Assembly: GCA_949130485.1 (NCBI GenBank)
Contig: OX422187.1
Location: forward strand, 372,001-436,000
Direction of reading: 5' to 3'
Origin: Agelas oroides
Taxonomy: Eukaryota; Porifera; Demospongiae; Agelasida; Agelasidae
Length of the DNA stretch: 64,000 nt
In this document: positions 57,226 to 64,000 of the stretch, piece by piece
Layout of the letters: each line of letters starts with the position of its first letter
How positions within the stretch are numbered: position 1 is the first letter of the stretch
Notes under the pieces: generated by a model
The model's input: the letters and a program-made list of their open reading frames with translations, nothing else
Told to the model about the DNA's origin: nothing
Databases searched by the model: none
Program-made: the position numbers and the translations under genes

Positions 57226-57511
57226 TGGTCTCGTGCCCAGACCCTCTCGTACATGTGAGAAAGAGGGTCTGGTGTTCTGAGCGACTTTTTTTTTTTTGGC
57301 GCATGAGGCAAAATTGCTCTCCAATCTCAGAGCTTGATTCAGCATACTTTGAACTGTAAATTGGAGGTAGAATAAACTTCTCCCGCAGCTAGTTGTCCCA
57401 AGAGACTTCACTGCTGTCAGAAAGCTCAAGTCCCGGATGTCAAAAGCAATTATCATCCTTTATACATAGGACCCACCCCATGTGACAAGATCAGGGCAGG
57501 GCACGAGACTA
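57226..57511. mobile_element. TAGYCTCG-family element without visible target duplication
   Basis: Left TGGTCTCGTGCCCAGACCCT and right CAGGGCACGAGACTA. A hairpin (ACCCTCTCGTACATGTGAGAA, AGAGGGT) sits at the left end. Flanks do not match. Confidence 0.6.
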
Positions 57512-57601
57512 CCCCTTACAGTTATTCTAACTAAGGGGTCCGCAATCAAATACCTGAAATAACGTGCTAGACTTCATCATCGAGCGCTCTATTGCCAGGC
57601 A

Positions 57602-57866
57602 AGACCCCATACGTTTACAAGATCGTGAGTACTCCGCTTGACCGGTAAGAAACTCGCTCTCAGGTTTATTTTGCCCGTACTTAAATTATGCATGCTACAC
57701 ACATTAGCATGGAGCGCCCATGCCATGCCATTGTGACCCCATACGTTTACAAGATCGTGAGTACTCCGCTTGACCAGTAAGAACTCGCTCTCAGGTTTAT
57801 TTTGCCCGTACTTAAATTATGCATGCTACACACATTAGCATGGAGCGCCCATGCCATGCCATTGTG
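57602..57866. repeat. 133-bp direct duplication
   Basis: Two near-identical copies of GACCCCATACGTTTACAAGA through CATGCCATGCCATTGTG, joined head to tail. Confidence 0.95.
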
Positions 57867-58036
57867 AGTTGCCAAAATTAAAACTGCAAAAATTGCATGT
57901 GGCAAGTATTTTAGACTTTGATAAGACAAGGTTCTAAACAAGGAAAACATGACTTGATTTGACTTAGCTGTAAAGCTAAGTCTTCCAAAAATTGTTTTTC
58001 AATCACCGTTGCAATGGAGGAAGTGCCACAGATCGA

Positions 58037-58682
58037 AGCAAGCAGCTGGCTTTATATACCCAGGCTTGTTCCTAACACTTGTGGGTTTACTTCCGTTTTA
58101 ATTAAAGTATTATTCATTGAGCTATAAATATTGTTAGCTGGTGAATTAAGCTTTGCCAATATGTAGACCTTGTTTGCATACTTTTTGGCATGCCATCCCT
58201 ACATCTTTTTACATTTTTAATGATTTTTTAAGTCTTTTCATATATGTGGCAGTCCTGGGTATTATTCCGTTGCATATTTTGATTGCGTCACCATGCTCAA
58301 AGAGCTGTAGCACGGAACTTCAATTAAGGGCGGAGTTCATTCATTTTGTGTAGACACACAAAAACACGTCTACGCAGCATGTATGAGCCACTGCCCTTAA
58401 TGGAACTTCTGCAGTACAGCACTACGAACGCAGTAATGCGGTCGAAATACACAACTGAATAATGTTTGATTTCTGCCACATGTAGGGAAATATGCAGAAC
58501 ACGATTGTAAAACATAGATGTACAATACTGCAGTGGCCAGGGAACCAGGCTACCATGGTCCACTTTCAGTCTGAACACATTAACCAGCTAACAATATTCA
58601 CAGCACAATGAATAATACTTTAATTAAAACGGAAGTAAACCCACAAGTGTTAGGAACAAGCCTGGGTAAAGCCAGCTGCTTT
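58037..58682. repeat. Inverted repeat with a nested MITE
   Basis: Outer arms about 58040-58146 and 58571-58682 (CAGGCTTGTTCCTAACACTT, CCGTTTTAATTAAAGTATTA and inverses). The interior 58245-58495 is a third copy of the 55716-55985 MITE family (ATGTGGCAGTCCTGGGTATT ... TTCTGCCACAT). Confidence 0.85.
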
Positions 58683-59335
58683 CTAGATTACTACTGCTAG
58701 TACTTCACTCCCAATCCCCCATAAGGGAAATTTTTGTATAGTCATGGCGTACGGTAGTACGCCATATGTAGGGATGACCCCGAAAAAAAATGGCCGCCAC
58801 ATTAAAAGTGCACAAATAACACGCTCGAAATGTCTTCGTTAGATTAGTCAAAGGCCTGTATGAGCCATATCAGGCATTATCGAGTGTTTTCATGAGCAAA
58901 AAGACTGTTAAGTTTGCTGGAAAGTATCGCTAAGCACCAGACCGGCAAGTCGCCAAAACGGACAAATCGTCTATCTTCTGACTTTCTTCTTCTGCCTCTC
59001 ACCGCGATAGCACGATAACGGCTGGAGCTTTTACAACGATTCAAACGCAAAACAACAGGATAAATCACTAGGTATTGCACCTGCCACTTATCGGTCTAAA
59101 AGAAAGAACTCAAACTTATCAGCGATTCTCAGGTAATCTCACACTTACGCTAGCTGCTACACGCCATTTTGCTCGAATTAAATATTACTCATAATTACGT
59201 CACCAGGGTTCAACTGAGCACGTGGTTCAGTACTTCGTAGAGAAGGTGAGAATTGAGCGTTGCAGTTTGCAAATCTGATTTCGTGGCTCAGTTGACGTGG
59301 TTGTGCTGCACTTTACGTCGAACGCAATACGCATA

Positions 59336-59791
59336 ATGTCCGCAAGAAACGAGCGCAGTACAAACAGAACTACCTGCGAAACAAAGGGGAAAAAAAGGCA
59401 AGCGTCCCATAATAATTACTGGAAGGACCCGGAGAAACACAGGGCATCTTCCCAGTCGTCCTCCCATGCCTGTTATTGGAAGGACCCTGAGACGAAAAGG
59501 GCATCCTCCCATACCCGTTATTGGGAGGACCCTGAGACCAAAAGGGCATCTTCCAGGGCATCCTCCCATACCCGTTATTGGGAGGACCCTGAGAAAGGAA
59601 GGGCAGCTTCCCGCATATCCTCCCATACCCGCTATTGGGAGGACCCTGAGAAAGGAAGGGCAGCTTCCTGCGTATCCTCCCATAGTAGATATTGGAGGAA
59701 CCCTGACAAAAAAAGGGCAGCAGCTCGTATGACTAATTTGAAGGCTGCAAAAGCCAAGCTCAAGTGGTATAGACGGTACTATGCCAGCTAG
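59336..59791 (+). CDS. YWxDPExKRAxSxA repeat protein, transposon-associated
   Basis: Start chosen at MSARNERSTNRT; an in-frame ATG also lies at 59297. About 150 residues, strongly basic. After a short basic leader come six copies of a motif such as HTRYWEDPETKRASS (NNYWKDPEKHRASS, ACYWKDPETKRASS, TRYWEDPEKGRAASR, SRYWRNPDKKRAAAR), then a Lys/Arg-rich tail (KAAKAKLKWYRRYYAS). Proteins with YxxDPExKRAxxRA repeats occur upstream of Helitron-type and other transposon genes in sponges and choanoflagellates; a nucleic-acid-binding role is inferred from charge. The frame is intact although it lies within the inverted duplication, and the other arm lacks it. Confidence 0.6.
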   Translation: MSARNERSTNRTTCETKGKKRQASHNNYWKDPEKHRASSQSSSHACYWKDPETKRASSHTRYWEDPETKRASSRASSHTRYWEDPEKGRAASRISSHTRYWEDPEKGRAASCVSSHSRYWRNPDKKRAAARMTNLKAAKAKLKWYRRYYAS

Positions 59792-59879
59792 TGTTTTAAC
59801 CATCAAGTACTTCATATGACTTAGAACACTAGCCACTGATATTCAATTTCAAGTTTTATTGTCAACTTTCACATTTCAA

Positions 59880-60450
59880 ATTTGCTTGTTATAGTCATTT
59901 ACATGCATATAGTACACATACAATGTTTACTGCGAGTTGATGGTAGCACTTTGGCTGGTGTCTTCTTAACATCCTCCTTTTGTGTTGTGCCTGAGTCTTC
60001 ATATTCCTCCAACGAAGCAAGTGGCAGCCTATTGGTAGCTTGGTATACTCAAACTCTAGTAGCACCGAGTCAACAGTGCATGGCTTCATTCCAAACTTCT
60101 GCACTAGAGGTGGCCACAGAACTGGCGGTTGTTCAGCTCCACAGACCCCTATGCATTCGTTTCAAACCGATTTAGACTATAGCTACTCACCATCAAACAG
60201 TTCTGTAATGGGGTCTTACGACTCAATACTCTGGTGACAGTCTATGGAGAGTTTTTCGGTGAACCCATTAGTAGTCCACGTGAAATGAGCACAGGATTTA
60301 TAAGCTTGCATGCAAAGCCTTATTAAACTCATCTGCTTTTCACTTGGTTTTTATGAGGCTTTGCTTGGACTGTACTTCTAAACCCCCCTAAGTTTGATGT
60401 TTGGATTGACGATTTCACTTCAAAGCGTTTGAATTTATGACAATTCTTAG
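59880..60450 (-). pseudogene. Gene-like repeat, inverted copy
   Basis: Minus-strand pieces MQKFGMKPCTVDSVLLEFEY, PIGCHLLRWRNMKTQAQHKR (60104-59895) and the upstream SRAHFMWT-type block (about 60335-60185) mirror 49161-49889. The exon before the GATG|GTGAGT donor contains a frameshift here (CACCAGAGT in place of CACCACAGAGT). Confidence 0.5.
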
Positions 60451-60564
60451 CTCTTTCTACTATCATACTGTACACACCATGCATCTTCCCCTCGGCCTAC
60501 CCTCCCATGTCACTTCTCTCTTACCATTCCTAAAAAGCAATACAAAAAAAAAAAGAGCAGGAAC

Positions 60565-61385
60565 AAGTCACAAAAAGTTTTCCGAATGAAAACAAGTGCA
60601 TGTAGGGATGGAACCCTCAAAAACCAACCAAACTAGATGGGAATGACACCACAACAATTTCACACCATCCCTACATCTTGTGCCATTTTGCCAACTATGC
60701 ACACCAGTAAACTCTCTAGCCTATTCACACCCACTAAATGAATACTATCTATAGTTAGCGCTGCTCACTCCACAGCCTTTTACATAAAGACAATCCATAT
60801 CTGCCATGTTCAGCAGCAATAAAATTTCACAACATAACTTACTCCAACAGACCAAGCTCATGCACTCGACAGTTTCTGCATTCAAGACTAGTCTCACAAG
60901 CCAGACCCTTTCTGTTCCACAATGCAGATCGCTTTCAGTATCGGCACGCAGAGGAAGGCACTAAGAATCGTCATAAATGCTTTGAAGTGAAATTGTAAAT
61001 CCAAACATCAAACTTCTTCCCTCTGTGTGCCGCATACTGAAAGCGATCGGTGCTGCGCAGAAAGGGTCTGGCTTGCAAGACTAATTCAAGACAGACCATA
61101 CCTGCCATTCTCAGCATAGCAACTACATCACAGCCACCCACAACATAACTCACCCCCCATCCACAGCAATATGCACTCCACACCCAGCACTACCCATCCC
61201 ACTGCCTTCCACAACCCTCCTATGAACACAACTAACAAACACAAAGCATAGTTGGCAAAATGGCACAAGATGTAGGGATGGTGTGAAATTGTTGTGGTGT
61301 CATTCCCATCTAGTTTGGTTGGTTTTTGAGGGTTCCATCCCTACATGCACTTGTTTTCATTCAGAAAACTTTTTGTGACTTGTTA
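60565..61385. mobile_element. Foldback element D, copy 2, carrying a nested 195-bp insertion
   Basis: Inverted ends 60573-60707 and 61245-61383 match those of copy 1. The internal sequence is the inverse of copy 1. The two copies have different TAGYCTCG-family insertions at different sites, which dates those insertions after the duplication. Confidence 0.8.
60889..61083. mobile_element. 195-bp TAGYCTCG-family element, perfect 9-bp duplication
   Basis: Flanks ATTCAAGAC at 60880-60888 and 61084-61092. Tips TAGTCTCACAAGCCAGACCC and GGGTCTGGCTTGCAAGACTA. The interior includes about 60 bp (AAGAATCGTCATAAATGCTT...) that also belongs to the dispersed gene-like repeat (about 49282, 53099, 60430), so it has acquired foreign sequence. 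Confidence 0.88.
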
Positions 61386-62334
61386 ATCTCAGTCTACAGT
61401 CAAGTCATATTTAGGGGAAGAGGGGTCAAAGTTTGCAAAACATTCTTTTCTAGTTTGACATAGTCTGCTTGCAAAGTTACTGGGTTCATGAGTACCCAGT
61501 AGCCTTTCAGCCACTGCCACTCTGTTCTATTTCAAGATATGAGCAAGAAAGCTTCATGTGGCCCTGTATTTCTGGCTCTGTTTAAGTCATAAATACACCT
61601 AGTTCCTCCTACTGTCGTAGTAAACTGACATAAAAGTTTGTACTTGTACATCACCGAGCAGCCGCCTACTGTCACTCAACTGTGTATTGTAGCAAAAGTT
61701 AGTGTTACACTGAACTAGAGCCGAATGTCCTCTGTAGCGACTGGTTGTTGTAAAAACCCAGTAGCTTTTTGGTAGGAAATGTTATACAGGAACACAAAGT
61801 TCCTCGCGTCAGGAAGGGCCGACAACCATTCCTGTGTAGGTAGAATGTGCCAGGTAAGCTTGGAGTGTTCACATCTTGTTGACTACAATGTACGAGGGTA
61901 ACACTGCGAACTTGTGCAAAGGCATGTTCTATTTTTAGCACACGCGGGAGATTCTGCCTGTTTCAAAATTTTGCCAGTTCCACGCTCTTCCAGTCATTCC
62001 GCCAGTGACAAGTATACGGGGATTATTGAGGAAGTTAAAACAGCACCTTGTCTTCCGGTGAGTTTTCAAAGTCTCTTGCCAACAAGCAAGAAGCTGTAGG
62101 TGCCTACTTTGTCAGCAGTTTTATAGACCAATGAGTCTACTATCGAGATCTAACGTTTCAAGTTGCAGCTTCTTACCGCTTTGTGTAGGGAAGCCGTTGT
62201 TTACAGATGGTTCAACCGTACCTCGTGCGACAGGGGTGCAGTTTTTGGTGGCACGTTTTTGTTGCCCCCCCCCCCCCCCCCCCCCTGAGCTGCATGAAAC
62301 AGGTACCGTTCGAAAGCACTGGAATAGGGCTACA
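61386..62334. other. No gene recognised
   Basis: A poly-C run at 62266-62285. Open frames at 61705-61941 (minus) and 61914-62099 (plus) have no motif. Confidence 0.45.
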
Positions 62335-63105
62335 TTGCTATGAATACACTAATTACTAAAACCCATAAGTGTTAGCTACCAGAGGCTGAATATAAGGAGC
62401 ACTGCTTAGTTGGAAAGTGAATGTTTTGTTGCATAAATAACTGCTAATTTAATTTTTTTGGCTGTTATAGGCATTCGTTATAGGCAACTTCCAGTAGGCG
62501 TGGTAATGCGTGATTGGCCGGGCTGTTGAATGTGATGAGGTCGCATTTTCGGACCTCCCCGCTTTACGCTACGAGAAAGGCTAGCACGATGAGCAACAGT
62601 GCTAACATAGTGCTCGGTCTTTGAATCTGGCAACGGTGGCGTTACGAAAGCGGTCGACAAGCGTCTGCACTATGTGGATGTAGCTTCACTGTCCGTTTTC
62701 GGAGGTGATTTTGTATTGGCTAAGGTACGTCGGGGACTGATCAGTGTCCATTGTTCGGAGTTGAGAGGTGTCTGCTTCTCGGAGGTTCGAAATGTATTAG
62801 TTCTATGGTAAAATCAATCGGGGGCAAAGTGAGCCATCCGCTGTACAGAGGTTGTCCGGTTTTTGGAGGGTCCGTCATTACAGGTTCTACTCAACTATGT
62901 CAGGCAATGATGATATTGCTGTGTGTGGCTGGTAGTTCAAATTTAGGCTTGCACAAAAAACACAAGCCTTCCAAAAATTCGCATAAAGCAGCTATATATT
63001 TGTGCAACACAAGACATCCACTTTCCAACTAAGCAGTGCTCCTTATATTCAGCCTCTGGTAGCTAACAGTTATGGGTTTTAGTAATTAGTGTATTCATAG
63101 CAATG
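62335..63105. mobile_element. Foldback element with about 88-bp inverted ends
   Basis: TTGCTATGAATACACTAATT opposite AATTAGTGTATTCATAGCAA, continuing through AGAGGCTGAATATAAGGAGC and TAGTTGGAAAGTG. The interior has pogo-like words (GGAGGTTGTCCGG-type, GAGGTGTCTG) suggesting an older nested element. Confidence 0.85.
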
Positions 63106-63298
63106 TAATGATATTCATGAGGCTTGTGACCTGCAAACTCTCTTGGCAAAGACAAGGCCCCCTCTGCCCAGGGGGGGGTAGGAAAAGCTCTAAGAAGCAT
63201 GTGAAAAAATTAAATTCCATTCTTAGGTATTTGGAAAGTTCACAGGATTAAACAAGTAAGCCTTAAGCACTCGAACTCAGCCACTGAGTTGCCGAGTG
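63106..63298. other. No gene recognised
   Basis: Short unique spacer with a G-run at 63172-63178. Confidence 0.4.
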
Positions 63299-63372
63299 AC
63301 TTGGTAGCTCAGTTGGTTAGAGCATGGAAGGCCATTTGCCAGGTCGCGGGTTTGAGTCCCTCCCTGAGCCAC
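63299..63372 (+). repeat. tRNA-like sequence with good A and B boxes
   Basis: TAGCTCAGTTGGTTAGAGC is a canonical D arm/A box and GGGTTTGAGTCCC a canonical B box, with GACTTGG/CTGAGCC as a nearly pairing acceptor stem. The anticodon arm is irregular (no T33) and there is an extra base by the T arm. A T-run follows within 8 bases. A tRNA pseudogene or SINE head is likelier than a working tRNA. Confidence 0.55.
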
Positions 63373-63455
63373 TGTCTTTTTTCCCCTCTTTATTTTCTCG
63401 TCTTTATTTCACACCTTCTTCTCTGACTTTGACTTAGGCCAAGGTCTGACTGTCT

Positions 63456-64000
63456 AACCTCGTTCCCAGGCCTTCCCGGCTCCAGTTTTTGATCGCTTGC
63501 AGTATGCAAAAACGGAGGGAGAAGGCTTGGTGAATCTTACCACGTGATCTGCGGCACAGGCGTCACATGTCGTCACATGTCGTCACACTTGTATGTGTAG
63601 CCATGCTAGGGAGAAGACCGATCTTGCGTGTCTGTACAAGCTACGAAGACGAGACAAGCGCTGACGGAGAACAATATCAAGCGTACAAAACATATCCGAG
63701 CTAGAAGGAATAGTTGCCGAACAACATGACTGTGTGAAATATCTGCAGTGACAAAATTTAGCTTACGTAGCGAAAAAGCAGCCGCTTTTGGATTTGCAAT
63801 GCTTCCAGCGGAACTATCCTTCAGCGGTTCTGTTTCAGACTCGGTTATCTTCTCAAGGTGGGACTTGTCTTTCGACTGGAACTTGTCTTGTTGCTCTAGC
63901 TTCTCTGTAGCTGGAGATATAAATGTGAATATGTCTTCATGTCTAGAATCCGTGACGTCATGTGTGCCACAGATCACGTGGTAAGATTCACCAGGCCTTC
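63456..64000. mobile_element. Long-TIR Mutator-like element, second copy, cut by the window end
   Basis: Starts TAACCTCGTTCCCAGGCCTT and follows the same order as the right half of 37616-40462: CTCCAGTTTTTGATCGCTTG, ACGGAGGGAGAAGGC, GTGAATCTTACCACGTGATC. By the window end it has re-entered the inverse TIR (GATCACGTGGTAAGATTCAC). On minus, 63977 downward, a protein-like frame (EDIFTFISPATEKLEQQDKF, ESETEPLKDSSAGSIANPKA) is shared with the stretch 40380-40150 of the other copy, where it is broken. It may be a captured or ancestral coding piece. Confidence 0.8.

Larger units (their letters stand above)
58740..61385. repeat. Right arm of the large inverted duplication (left arm 47926-51010)
   Basis: Successive segments appear in reverse order and orientation to 51010 down to 47926: CGTACGGTAGTACGCC, the 58780-59110 block, the TTTTAACCATCAAGTAC/ACTTAGAACACTAG block (59788-59835), the gene-like repeat (59880-60450) and foldback element D (60565-61385). 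Each arm has private insertions. Confidence 0.85.

Noticed and set aside
63299..63372. Functional tRNA gene
   Set aside because: The anticodon arm lacks T33 and the T arm has an extra base; better explained as a SINE head or pseudogene.

Overview
This looks like a repeat-packed stretch of an early-branching animal genome, most likely a sponge. Every recognisable protein is eukaryotic. Genes are split by spliceosomal introns, several only 40-60 bp long. Host genes are of metazoan type: a trithorax/KMT2A-B-like methyltransferase, a GRB2-like adaptor, a Pumilio RNA-binding protein and a phospholipid scramblase. The sponge assignment is inference from the compact introns and from the transposon types (DUF6589, RecQ, YxxDPExKRA-repeat proteins); nothing in the window names the species.

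Layout. 1-2029: 15-bp minisatellite abutting KMT2-like exons (minus, 2061-3307). 4.0-5.5 kb: LINE scrap and a pogo-like MITE. 5.8-10.8 kb: convergent, frameshifted DUF6589 gene (plus) and RecQ helicase (minus). 11.1-12.7 kb: element with terminal inverted repeats filled with an 'attctact' satellite, which returns at 14.2-15.5 and 24.7-25.5 kb. 13.3-14.0 kb: single-exon GRB2-like gene. 17.07-24.65 kb: near-identical 685-bp satellite with telomere-like TTAGGG runs, carrying a 1.0-kb TTAA-flanked element in a 1-2-4 spacing. 25.5-27.2 kb: acidic coiled-coil/zinc-finger gene (minus) with two GC-AG introns. 27.6-37.4 kb: foldback elements, microsatellites, a Helentron-like element, a hAT-like element and a decayed CACTA-type transposase. 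37.6-40.5 kb: 2.8-kb long-TIR element. 41.8-45.2 kb: Pumilio gene (plus), nine exons. 45.6-47.3 kb: inverted copy of the 27.6-28.3 kb segment, interrupted by a Crypton-type fragment. 47.9-61.4 kb: a large imperfect inverted duplication with foldback elements, scramblase exons and a repeat-protein ORF. 62.3-64.0 kb: another foldback element, a tRNA-like sequence and a truncated long-TIR element.

The best candidate for something undescribed is a family of elements with tips TAGYCTCG...CGAGRCTA. Six copies have perfect 9-bp target duplications and one has a near-perfect one. Sizes run from 36 bp (a bare palindrome) through a 600-bp copy carrying a zinc-finger-like exon to 2847 bp. The long TIRs and 9-bp duplications resemble Mutator-like elements. 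Next most interesting are the DUF6589/RecQ pair, the 1-2-4 satellite architecture, and a Pumilio repeat 4 whose RNA-recognition residue differs from the usual one.

Coordinates of exons rest on hand-read splice sites and reading-frame continuity; no alignment or transcript data were available.
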